From SLRI01 sp964576715 (lineage in GTDB: Bacteria; Pseudomonadota; Alphaproteobacteria; Geminicoccales; Geminicoccaceae), in assembly GCA_964576715.1 (NCBI GenBank), contig CAZNWE010000116.1:1-9801 (forward strand): a stretch of 9,801 nt of DNA, written 5' to 3'. The position numbers and the translations under genes are program-made. A model generated the notes under the pieces. The model made no database searches, was not told the DNA's origin, and was given only the letters and a program-made list of their open reading frames with translations. Positions 1 to 7,034 of the stretch are shown here, piece after piece (the stretch's first letter is position 1; each line of letters opens with the position of its first letter).

Positions 1-19
1 ATTCGGGCGGCGTCGATCG

Positions 20-119
20 NNNNNNNNNNNNNNNNNNNNNNNNNNNNNNNNNNNNNNNNNNNNNNNNNNNNNNNNNNNNNNNNNNNNNNNNNNNNNNNNN
101 NNNNNNNNNNNNNNNNNNN
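20..119. other. Assembly gap (100 Ns)
   Basis: There are exactly 100 consecutive Ns. This round number is the usual placeholder for a scaffold gap of unknown size. Bases 1-19 on the far side are too short to interpret. The gap abuts a perfect tandem repeat, which is a common cause of assembly breaks, so the true number of repeat copies may be larger than the four visible. Confidence 0.97.
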
Positions 120-191
120 CCCCGATGCGCATTGTCGCCCCGATGCGCATTGTCGCCCCGATGCGCATTGTCGCCCCGATGCGCATTGTCG
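120..191. repeat. Four perfect 18-bp tandem repeats
   Basis: The unit CCCCGATGCGCATTGTCG occurs four times without mismatch at 120-137, 138-155, 156-173 and 174-191. Each unit contains the 8-bp perfect palindrome ATGCGCAT. There are no spacers between copies, so this is not a CRISPR array. Because 18 is a multiple of three, the repeat is open in all three forward frames; one frame would encode MRIVAP hexapeptides. The left end is cut by the gap. Possible roles are a repeated protein-binding site, a coding minisatellite or neutral slippage; the sequence does not decide between them. Confidence 0.95.
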
Positions 192-318
192 CAAGGCGGG
201 GCGGCGGTCGCCCGACATCGTTTACGCTGCCACCGGCAGCTGGCAAACAGGCGGCGGGAGAGGTGCCCCTGACGCGCCTGTCGCCGGTTCCTGCCACCGC
301 CCGGAGACGCTGCCGCCC

Positions 319-816
319 GTGACCGCCACCGCTGCCGACTTCATCGACGCCATGCGGCTGCTGCCGGCCGGGGTGACCATCGTTACCGCCGGAGACCTCG
401 GGCGACGCAGCGGCTTCACCGCGACCGCCGTCTGCTCCGTCGCCGCGGAACCGCCGCATCTGCTCGTCTGCGCCAATCGCGAAATGGAGACCCTCAAGAC
501 GATCCTCGCCACCGGTCATTTCGCGGTCAATCTGCTCGGTGCCGATGAGGCGGCGCTGGCCGACCGGTTCGGCGGGCGGACCGGCCTCGAGGGCGAGGCA
601 CGCTTCGGCGACCGGGACTGGGCGGTGTGGGTCAGCGGTGCGCCGGTGCTGCCCGGGGCGGTAGCAGTCTTCGACTGTGCCGTCGCCGACCGCCTCGCGG
701 TCGCCACCCACGATGTCGTCATCGGCCGGGTGATCGCGGTGCGCAGTGCCGGCCACGGACCGGCCCTCGCCTATGTCGATCGCGATTATGCGCAGATCGT
801 CAACGACCTGCCGTGA
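319..816 (+). CDS. Flavin reductase-domain protein (HpaC-like FMN/FAD reductase)
   Basis: Likely NAD(P)H:flavin oxidoreductase that supplies reduced FMN or FAD to a partner monooxygenase in the cytoplasm. At 165 residues it matches the usual single-domain length. The N-terminal block AMRLLPAGVTIVTA (residues 11-24) is typical, followed by the flavin-binding stretch GFTATAVCSVAAEPPHLLVC (32-51), HFAVNLLG (67-74), the LADRFGG segment (80-86) and the C-terminal VIGRVIAV...LAYVDRDY region (134-157). The chosen start is a GTG at 319 with GGAG at 302-305; an in-frame ATG at 352 is possible but would remove conserved helix residues. No monooxygenase gene is visible next to it, so the partner and pathway are unknown. 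The GTG overlaps the TGA of a repeat-containing open frame upstream (GTGA). Confidence 0.9.
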   Translation: MTATAADFIDAMRLLPAGVTIVTAGDLGRRSGFTATAVCSVAAEPPHLLVCANREMETLKTILATGHFAVNLLGADEAALADRFGGRTGLEGEARFGDRDWAVWVSGAPVLPGAVAVFDCAVADRLAVATHDVVIGRVIAVRSAGHGPALAYVDRDYAQIVNDLP

Positions 817-1419
817 GCGGTGTCGCGGCCAGCCGCGCGCGATCCCTGCCCGCCTGGGGCGCGGCCTCTCCCAGACGCGGGCCTGAAGCGTGTCGCGGCG
901 GGCCGGGCAGCCGCGCTAGCGATGCAGACGTCGCCCGCCATCCGCCGGCAGGCACCATGCCCCGGCCCGATCGAGCCGCCGGTGCGGGCTCGACCGGCCG
1001 CGGGCCGGAGCCCGGCCGTGCCGCCACACGGGCTGGAGGCCTGGCGCCGGTCGCCCTGGCTCGGCACGGACCCGAACCGCGGCAGCAATCTTCGTGCCGG
1101 CATCAGCGGGCGCGTCCGCGAAGCTGCACCGGACCACGATCGGCGACGCGGCGCGCCGGACGCTCATGGTGGACATGCCGGCGCGGGCCGCCGACGTCGC
1201 AGCCCCCGACGCATTCCGCGGTGACCGCCTTGCCGGGTCGATGCACGACGCTCCGCTGGCAGTCCAGGGCCAAGCCAACGAGGCGGCGGCGGGAGCACCG
1301 AAGGCGGATGGGCGACGGGCACGCCGGCGAAGCGGACCCAAGACGGAGCAGACAGGCGTCGGCCTGCCGAAAAGGCAGTCGACCGTCGCGCCGGCGTGGT
1401 GCAAGCATCCGTCCCCTCT
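817..1419. other. No recognisable gene; GC-rich spacer
   Basis: Several overlapping frames stay open here on both strands, but this is expected at such high GC. Their translations are dominated by Arg, Ala, Pro and Gly and show no family motif. A perfect 7-bp inverted repeat, TCGAGCC at 971-977 with GGCTCGA at 987-993, could form a hairpin. It has no T-tract on either strand, so I do not call it a terminator. The region lies between an intact gene and two IS remnants and is probably decayed DNA. Confidence 0.6.
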
Positions 1420-2176
1420 GGCTCTGTTGATAGTCTACCGCAACAGGATACGAGCGGCGACGAGATGTGCGAATGCGGGATAGCGCCTGGCGCGTTTGTC
1501 GAAGCGGCTGAAGACGCGGCGGAAGGGCTTCAGCTTGCCGAACAGGCGCCGCCCGCTTTTTGCGAAGGTACCAGTCGGTCTTGCCGGTGCCGGCGCGGGA
1601 CGGCTGGGGTGGGATGACCGGAACGGCGTTTTGCTCGGCGATCCAGACCAGGATGGGGTCGCTGTCATGGGAACGATCGGCGAGCACTGCCTCGACGGTG
1701 CTCATCGAGACCGTGACGAGCAAAGGGATGGCCTCGGGCGCATCACCGGCCTGCCCTGCAGTCGGCGCGAAGCGGAGCGGCTTGCCGAGACTGTCGGCCA
1801 TGCGGGGCCGTGGGGACCCCGTACGGACCGGCGACAAGAGTTAGAGGTGTGCGACCACACGGGTAACACCTGGGCGCTCGGGATTTGGCCGGAAAGCGAC
1901 CTCGGCGATGCGGTAGCGCCTCAACCAGACATGGTAGACGCCATCCTCTGCTGACGAACGAACGGCGGCCAACTGGCCGGCAACGGCGATCGAGAGCTCG
2001 AGGTCGATCGGGCGGCCGGCGGGGCGACGTAGCTGCCGGGATGGTTTTTTGAGACACGCCCAGATGCGCTCCCTCTCGTCGTCGGAAAACCGCCCGCCGG
2101 CCATCGCGTTGACCTCGCTGCCGATGTCAGATCAGCACGTTCCGAACGTGACTTAATCCAAAATGTCATTAGAGCC
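1420..2176 (-). mobile_element. IS5-family insertion sequence remnant
   Basis: The boundaries are set by imperfect terminal inverted repeats. The left end reads GGCTCTGTTGATAG from 1420. The right end, read inward on the minus strand from 2176, is GGCTCTAATGACAT. They share GGCTCT and then TGA in register. The transposase remnant on the minus strand fills the interval, with its stop about 15 bp inside the left end, as expected for a compact IS5-type element. The length of about 757 bp is shorter than intact relatives, consistent with the internal deletion seen in the transposase. I see no convincing target-site duplication in the flanks, so the insertion is old or one flank was rearranged. 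Confidence 0.75.
1435..2104 (-). pseudogene. IS5-family DDE transposase, internally deleted and frameshifted
   Basis: Three blocks read in order on the minus strand. The N-terminal block (2104 to 1841) begins MAGGRFSDDERERI and has GRPIDLE and VYHVWLRRYRI, like the N-terminal domain of IS5 transposases; it opens with ATG behind a GAGG. The second block (about 1830 to 1565) has GKPLRFAPTAGQAGDAPEA, then VLADRSHDSD carrying the second catalytic Asp, then VPVIPPQ. The third block (about 1560 to 1435) lies in another frame and has RRLFGKLKPFRRVFSRFDK and HLVAARILLR, the classical IS5 C-terminus. Roughly 60-70 residues containing the first catalytic Asp are missing at the block 1/2 join near 1840. 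The frame changes at or next to an A5 run (T5 on + at 1557-1561), and the Glu expected beside FGKLK is not present. It cannot be active. Confidence 0.85.
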
Positions 2177-2690
2177 CGGGGTGGCCCGGCGCCGGCTTGA
2201 TGGGACCGGCTCATCGGCGTCGTTCCGCGAGCGGTGATACGGGGAAACTCACGATCCTGTCACCGCCGCAACAGGCGGGCAGCCAGGTCGACGATCGGTC
2301 TCAGGCCTGGCCGCCGGTCGAGCTTGACGGCGGGACCACCTTGGTTTGCCACCAGGGGTTTCGCTGATCGGGTTGCGCGTTCTTGGCCGCGTCACCAACC
2401 TCGAGGGTCGTCGCGATGGGTGGCGGCGGATTCCGCTCGCGCCGGCCTCGCGGTACCACCGCGCCGGAGCGGGGGCGATTCTGATGGCCGGAACCGCGTT
2501 ACCGCCCAACCTCCCGGTCGTGACGATTCGAAAACGCGCCACGTGCATCGGCCATGCACCGATAGAAGTGTTGTGTTCTGTCAACCGGTCAGAGAGACGG
2601 CGCGACGGAGAGTGTGGGGCGTTTCGGGCATGGCTGGGCGAAGCCGACGCCTGGTCGGCAAGGCTACGCGCCGCGCCGCGGGTCTTGGCT
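2177..2690. other. No recognisable gene between two IS remnants
   Basis: I find no protein family, RNA or clear regulatory site here. Open frames on both strands translate to Arg/Pro/Ser-rich sequence without motifs. The left end of the IS1595-type remnant must lie somewhere in the right half, but I could not fix it because no strong inverted repeat pairs with the far end. Confidence 0.55.
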
Positions 2691-3548
2691 GAACCGGTGC
2701 CGCTGGCGAGGGTGCCGCAGTTGTTGGCAACGCGGATCGGTGAGGCGCGGCGCTGCCTGCACCGTGCTGCGGCGAAGCCGGTGACCGGCGCCTTTCGAAC
2801 AAGCTCCGCCGCCATGGCTGCAAAAGCTGTGGTTGGACTTGCAAGGCCTTGACCGGCACGCCTCCAATCACCGGCTGGACCTGCGGCTGCGCCAGATGGA
2901 ATGGCGAACGGCGTTCGCGGCGGGTCTCGCCGACCGCGATGCGGTCGAGGCGGGTGCTTTGAAGCTCGCAGGCGTCGTCGAGGCAGACCCGACCCGCCTG
3001 CTCAAGAGTTGCAAGGGTGCGCGCAAACTCGACCGCAAGGCGCGCGAGCGCGGCGACAAAGTCGCGAGGTGCAGCCTGTCGAAGGCACAGGTGCGACGCT
3101 CGTCGCGACCGACTGCAGCAGCACCTCGCGCACCCGCATCCCGCCCGGCTCCCCTGCCGCCGCGATCGCCGACGAGCTGCGGCGCACCATCGATAATGAC
3201 GCCTTGGTCGTCGCCGACGGCGCCAGCTGCTTTCCACCCTGCGCCAGAGCCTCGGGCATCACCCACGTGTTTCTCGACCAGAGCGCTGGCGAACGACGGC
3301 GCGGCGAGCGCCATCTCGACACGGTCAACAGCCGGCACCAGCGGCACGAAGCCGCCCTGCGCAACCGGCGCGGCGTTGCCACCAGAGATCGCGACCGCTA
3401 CCTCGCCTCGTACCACAAGGTGATCTTGCCCAAGCGACCGACAGCGCGCTCGACCCTGATCGCTGTCGCCGGGATCTCGGTCGCCGGGATCTCGGTCGCC
3501 GGGCTGACCACCGCCGGAACATCACTGGATAGGGTTAACCCGAACTGA
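2691..3548 (+). pseudogene. IS1595-family transposase remnant, multiply frameshifted
   Basis: Pieces of an IS1595-type (zinc-ribbon plus DDN) transposase occur in order in three frames. The zinc-ribbon half reads GCKSCGWTCKALTGTP at 2816-2860 (family form: RCRACGRTFNALTGTP). In a second frame come LRLRQMEWRTAFAAGLAD and then LAGVVEAD, whose Asp codon at 2986-2988 is the first catalytic residue, followed by CKGARKLDRKARERGDK. The helix-turn-helix that normally precedes VVEAD is missing. The frame changes again near 3091-3097 to LVATD, then ALVVADGASCF (second Asp, 3216-3218), ASGITHVFLDQSAGERRRG, and DTVNSRH, whose Asn codon at 3327-3329 fits the third catalytic residue. GVATRDRDRYLASYHK is the degenerate C-terminus. 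The exact 5' limit is uncertain. All three catalytic positions survive, but the reading frame does not. Confidence 0.8.
3466..3503. repeat. 15-bp tandem repeat, about 2.5 copies
   Basis: TCGCCGGGATCTCGG is present at 3466-3480 and 3481-3495, followed by a partial copy TCGCCGGG at 3496-3503. It lies in the degenerate 3' end of the IS1595-type remnant, where the open frame reads AGISVAGISVAG. The likely origin is replication slippage. Confidence 0.9.
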
Positions 3549-3570
3549 AGCGTTGGAAATTGGGGTGTCG

Positions 3571-5157
3571 ATGCGGGATGAGGGGGATCGGGCGGCGGGT
3601 CGGCGGGCGCTTCGCGGTGTTGCTTGGCCAGCCCTGCTGCTCTGCCTCGCCGTGCTGGTCGGTCCGCTGCTGCCGGCCATGGCGCAGGACGCGGGCGAGG
3701 CGGCGGCGAGCGATGCCGGGATCGATGCGGCCGGTGTCGGCGTTGCCGCCGATGACGGGCGCCTGCCGGCGCCGGTCACGACGCGGCACCGGCTCGATTT
3801 CGGCGATCGGGTGCTGGCTTTCGCGGCAACCGCGGGCGCGCTGACGCTGACCGACCGGGCGGGCACGGCCGAGGCGGAGATCGGCTTCGTCGCCTACGTC
3901 CTGGACGACGCGACGGTGGCGGCGCGGCCGGTGACCTTTGCGGTCAATGGCGGGCCGGGGGCGGCCTCGGCCTATCTGCATCTAGGGGTGCTCGGCCCCT
4001 GGCGGCTGCCGGTCGGCGTGGCGACCATCGTGCCGTCGCAGCCGGTGGCGCTGGTCGCCAACCCCGAGACGTGGCTGGATTTCACCGATCTCGTCTTCCT
4101 CGATCCGGTTGGCACCGGCTTCAGCCGGCTGATCGAGCCGGACGACCGGCTGCGCGGGCGCTACCTCTCCGTCGAGGGCGACGTCGACGCGCTGGCCGAG
4201 GCGATCTATCGCTGGCTGGTGAACGAGGGGCGCATCGGCTCGCCCAAATACTTCATCGGCGAGAGCTATGGCGGGTTTCGCGGGCCGCTGGTCGCGGCCA
4301 AGCTGCAGCGTGAACTCGGCGTCGGCCTGAGCGGCATGACGCTGCTCTCGCCAGTACTCGATTTCGGCTGGCGGACCCAGCCGGCGCACAACCCGCTCGC
4401 CCGGATAGCCCTGCTGCCGTCGCTGGCGGCGGCGGCGATGGCGGAGGCGGAGGCGGAAGCGGGGACGCTCTCGCCGGAAGCCCTGGCCGAGGTCGAGGCC
4501 TATGCGGCCGGCGACTATCTCCTGGATCTCGTGGCCGGGCTCGGCGACGCGGCGGCGGTCGGGCGGCTGGTCGAGCGGGTGGCGGCGATCACCGGCCTCG
4601 AGCCCGAGGTGGTGGCCCGCCATGCCGGGCGGCTGGAGATGCAGGACTTTGCGGCCGAGGCGGGGCGCGCGGACGGGCGTGTGCTCAGCCTCTACGACAC
4701 CGCGGTCACGGCCGACGATCCCACACCCGAGCGCCCCTTCTCGCGCGCCCCTGACCCGGTGCTGGACGCGCTGACCGCACCCCTGACCAGCGCCGCCCTC
4801 GCCCACTACCGGGACACGCTGAAGTGGCTGCCGGAGCGCCGCTACGTGCTGCTCGGCGCCGGTGTCAATCGTGCCTGGGACTGGGGCGACGGTCGCCGGC
4901 AGCCAGAGGCAGTGAGCGACCTGCGCCGGGTCATGGCCCTGGACCCGAGCTTCCGTGTGCTGGTGGCGCACGGGCTGACCGATCTCGTCACGCCCTATTT
5001 CGAGAGCGAGCTGATCCTCCGCCAGATCCCCGCCTTCGGCCCGGGCGAGCGGCTGCGGCAGGCGACATACCTGGGCGGGCACATGTTCTACACCCGCGAC
5101 GGCTCGCGCCGGGCGTTTCGGGACGATGCGCTTTGGCTCTACGGGGTGGCGGAGTAG
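3571..5157 (+). CDS. Exported serine carboxypeptidase-like protein (peptidase family S10)
   Basis: Predicted secreted or periplasmic serine peptidase of the alpha/beta-hydrolase fold that removes C-terminal residues from peptides. From the ATG at 3571 it is 528 residues. A signal peptide is clear: basic RRALRGVAWP, a hydrophobic core, and a likely cut after AMA-38. Family marks are NGGPGAAS (126-133, oxyanion-hole region), FLDPVGTGFS (176-185), the nucleophile elbow GESYGG with Ser232, HGLTDLVTPY with Asp471, and GGHMFY with His504. The complete triad is present, so it is probably active. Length fits bacterial S10 proteins. A TTG at 3553 and a GTG at 3565 are in frame, but the ATG has GGGG (3562-3565) at a better spacing. 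It ends 9 bp from a convergent gene. Substrate is unknown. Confidence 0.93.
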   Translation: MRDEGDRAAGRRALRGVAWPALLLCLAVLVGPLLPAMAQDAGEAAASDAGIDAAGVGVAADDGRLPAPVTTRHRLDFGDRVLAFAATAGALTLTDRAGTAEAEIGFVAYVLDDATVAARPVTFAVNGGPGAASAYLHLGVLGPWRLPVGVATIVPSQPVALVANPETWLDFTDLVFLDPVGTGFSRLIEPDDRLRGRYLSVEGDVDALAEAIYRWLVNEGRIGSPKYFIGESYGGFRGPLVAAKLQRELGVGLSGMTLLSPVLDFGWRTQPAHNPLARIALLPSLAAAAMAEAEAEAGTLSPEALAEVEAYAAGDYLLDLVAGLGDAAAVGRLVERVAAITGLEPEVVARHAGRLEMQDFAAEAGRADGRVLSLYDTAVTADDPTPERPFSRAPDPVLDALTAPLTSAALAHYRDTLKWLPERRYVLLGAGVNRAWDWGDGRRQPEAVSDLRRVMALDPSFRVLVAHGLTDLVTPYFESELILRQIPAFGPGERLRQATYLGGHMFYTRDGSRRAFRDDALWLYGVAE

Positions 5158-5166
5158 GGGCCGGCT

Positions 5167-6039
5167 TCAGTTGGCGTCGGCGGGCTCGCCTGTTTCGGCG
5201 GTCCCGATCGCCACTTCGCGCAGCTGGGTGTCGAGGCGGCCGAGCCAGGCGTGCTCGGCGAACCAGTAGCGTCTCGAGCTTTCGAGGATGCCAGCGCTTT
5301 CGTAGGCGCTCACCCAGTTGTCCAGGTAGGTGTGGAAGACGTGCTCGTCGCGCCGGACGGCAAAGCCTTGGCCGCTGCCCAGGACGGTTTCCGGCAGCAT
5401 GGTGAAGACGTCCGGGTTCTCGTGCAGCAGGAGTTCGGGCACCGGCGTCTCGCCGACGAGGACCGTGGTCTCGCCGGCGAGGAAGGCCTCGAGGCTGGCA
5501 CCGACGTTCTCGAACAGCTCGAGGCTGGCGCTCGGCAGGAGGCGGAGGGCAGCGACCTCGGTGGTCGTGTCGGCGACGGCTGCCATGCTGACCCCCGGAT
5601 CGTCGAAACCGAGGACGTCGTGGCGCTCGGTGAGGTCGGCGACCCGCACGACGAGGCCGATGTTGCTCTGCATGTAGGGGGTCGAGAAGGCGACGCGCCG
5701 GGCCCGTTCCGGGGTGATCGACAGCCCGGCGGCGACGACGTCGACGGTGCCGTTCTCGAGCGCCTCGAGCAGCTCGCCGAACGGCAGCTCGACGAGCTCC
5801 AAGGCGACGCCGAGGTCGGTCGCCAGCTTGCCGGCATTGTCCACCTCGAAGCCGAACAGCTCGCCATCGACGTCCCGCATCGCCCAGGGCAGGTTGAGCG
5901 CGGTGCCGACCCGGAGCACCCCCCGCTCCGCGATCTCCGCCATGACCTCAGCACCTGCCGACGCGACGCCAGCAACCGACAGTAGCGCTGTAAACGCAGA
6001 CAGTACGACCGCTTCCCGGCGGCTGATCGGCGAGTTCAT
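5167..6039 (-). CDS. Periplasmic amino-acid-type solute-binding protein (SBP family 3)
   Basis: A 290-residue protein of the extracellular solute-binding family 3, the binding component of polar amino-acid ABC importers. The N-terminus MNSPISRREAVVLSAF has a twin-arginine-like pair (R7-R8), a hydrophobic stretch and a probable cut after ASA-28. The mature part has RGVLRVGT (39-46), LFGFEVDNAGKLATDLGV (61-78), GTVDVVAAGLSITPERARRVAFSTPYM (97-123, the family signature region) and GFAVRRDE (215-222). The ATG at 6039 follows GGAAGGG (minus strand, 6054-6048) with 8 nt spacing. Upstream in-frame starts extend across the promoter into another gene and are rejected. No ABC permease or ATPase gene is adjacent, so it is an orphan here; it may serve a transporter elsewhere or act in sensing. 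Ligand cannot be read from the sequence. Confidence 0.92.
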   Translation of the reverse strand: MNSPISRREAVVLSAFTALLSVAGVASAGAEVMAEIAERGVLRVGTALNLPWAMRDVDGELFGFEVDNAGKLATDLGVALELVELPFGELLEALENGTVDVVAAGLSITPERARRVAFSTPYMQSNIGLVVRVADLTERHDVLGFDDPGVSMAAVADTTTEVAALRLLPSASLELFENVGASLEAFLAGETTVLVGETPVPELLLHENPDVFTMLPETVLGSGQGFAVRRDEHVFHTYLDNWVSAYESAGILESSRRYWFAEHAWLGRLDTQLREVAIGTAETGEPADAN

Positions 6040-6057
6040 CGGTTGCGCCCTTCCGCG

Positions 6058-6086
6058 TTGTCTCCTCGCAGGGGCCAGACTATAGC
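6058..6086 (+). promoter_or_regulatory. Candidate sigma-70-type promoter for the DUF3011 gene
   Basis: TTGTCT at 6058-6063 and TATAGC at 6081-6086 are separated by 17 bp. This is a reasonable match to TTGACA-N17-TATAAT and sits about 50 bp before the start codon at 6138. The assignment is by pattern only. Confidence 0.45.
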
Positions 6087-6106
6087 TGCATCGAAAAGCC
6101 GACCAA
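6079..6106 (-). promoter_or_regulatory. Candidate sigma-70-type promoter for the solute-binding protein gene
   Basis: On the minus strand TTGGTC (6106-6101) and TATAGT (6084-6079) are 16 bp apart. The -10 box matches five of six consensus bases; the -35 box is weak. Transcription would begin about 35 nt before the ATG at 6039. The -10 overlaps the -10 of the divergent candidate promoter. Confidence 0.45.
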
Positions 6107-6137
6107 TGGTCAATGTTGGCGCGCGCGGGAGAGATGC

Positions 6138-7034
6138 ATGACTGCTCGACTTGTCGCTGTTGCCGTTGCGGTGACGCTCTCGATGGGCAGCCCGCCCGCG
6201 CAGGCCGCCACCATGAGCTGTCGCTCCGATGGCGGCTATCAGCGCTGCGCCACCGACACCTCCGGTGGCGTCGTCCTGCAGCGCGAGGTCGGGGGCAGTT
6301 GCGAGGAGGGCCGCAGCTGGGGCTTCGACCCGGGCGGTATCTGGGTCGATCGCGGCTGTGCTGCCGAGTTCGCGGTGCGCGGCCAGTCTGGCGGTGGCGT
6401 GAGCGCCGGTACGGCCATCGGCGTGCTCGGGGCGATCGCGGCACTCGGCACCGTGGCGGCGCTGACGGCCAGCGGCGGCAACGACGACAACCGCTCGGGC
6501 AATTCGGGCAAGCGCGAGGATCAGGCGATCGCGATCTGCACCGACTACGCCAACCGGATCGTCAAGGACGCGGGCGGCCGCGGTGCCCGGCTGGAGCGGG
6601 TCAAACGGACCCGCCGCGACGGCGACAAGTGGCAGGTCGAGGCCTACATCGAGGCGCGCTGGCCGAACACCCATAATCCGACCAAGTTTGCCGAGTGTAC
6701 GGTCAATTTCGCCGGCAGCAACCGCGTCACCCGGTTTCGCCATGACGGGCTGGACCAACCGCCGCGTGGCAGTGGCGGTGGTGGCAGCTGGGGCGGTGGT
6801 GCTGGCGGCGACGGCAACTGGCGCGAGCGCGCCATCCTCGCCTGCCAGAACGAGGCCAAGCGCCGGGACTTCAAGGTCCGCGACGTCTTCGACATCAAGG
6901 AGCACCGCGACCGCTTCGACATGGTCATGGTGCTCGAGCGCAAACGCGAGCGCACTTATGCGGATTGCCGCTACGAGGTCGACGAGCGCGAGGCCAGGCT
7001 CGGCAATGTCGGCCGCAGCGCCGGGCGGGGCTAG
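6138..7034 (+). CDS. DUF3011-domain envelope protein with two related C-terminal modules
   Basis: 298 residues, function unknown. The signal peptide (1-23, cut after AQA) is followed by a DUF3011 domain with Cys28, Cys37, Cys55 and Cys74 and the hallmark WGFDPGGIWVDRGC (61-74). Residues 91-110 form a hydrophobic, Gly/Ala-rich segment that could span or associate with a membrane. Two modules follow, about 131-201 and 233-289. Each starts with a short helix containing Cys (IAICTDYA, ILACQNEA), continues with a basic beta-rich stretch and closes with a second Cys (FAECTVNF, YADCRYEV). A Gly-rich linker (211-227) joins them. ATG 6138 has GGGAGAG just upstream. The eight mature cysteines suggest an oxidising compartment. 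It is divergent from the solute-binding protein gene and convergent with the DUF3108 gene. Identification of DUF3011 is by motif recognition. Confidence 0.85.
   Translation: MTARLVAVAVAVTLSMGSPPAQAATMSCRSDGGYQRCATDTSGGVVLQREVGGSCEEGRSWGFDPGGIWVDRGCAAEFAVRGQSGGGVSAGTAIGVLGAIAALGTVAALTASGGNDDNRSGNSGKREDQAIAICTDYANRIVKDAGGRGARLERVKRTRRDGDKWQVEAYIEARWPNTHNPTKFAECTVNFAGSNRVTRFRHDGLDQPPRGSGGGGSWGGGAGGDGNWRERAILACQNEAKRRDFKVRDVFDIKEHRDRFDMVMVLERKRERTYADCRYEVDEREARLGNVGRSAGRG

Noticed and set aside
971..993. Intrinsic terminator after the flavin reductase gene
   Set aside because: The 7-bp stem has no T-tract on either strand and lies 155 bp after the stop codon.
627..1430. 267-codon open frame on the plus strand
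   Set aside because: It starts inside the flavin reductase gene in another frame and translates to Arg/Pro-rich sequence. No conserved motif is visible.
2249..2815. 188-codon open frame on the minus strand
   Set aside because: It overlaps the IS1595-type zinc-ribbon remnant on the other strand, and its composition is that of a GC-driven shadow frame.
2567..3527. Possible terminal inverted repeats of the IS1595-type element (AGTGTTGTGTTCTG near 2567 against CAGTGATGTTCCG read inward from 3526)
   Set aside because: The match needs a two-base gap and is short, so it is not strong enough to set the element's ends.
3553..3570. Upstream TTG or GTG start for the S10 peptidase
   Set aside because: The ATG at 3571 gives a normal signal peptide and has a G-rich binding site at suitable spacing. 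The extra six residues add nothing recognisable.
3982..5082. 366-codon open frame on the minus strand
   Set aside because: It is antisense to the S10 peptidase gene, which has a full catalytic triad and signal peptide. The antisense translation is Arg/Gly/Gln/His-rich without motifs.
5251..5985. 244-codon open frame on the plus strand
   Set aside because: It is antisense to the solute-binding protein gene and has no family motif.
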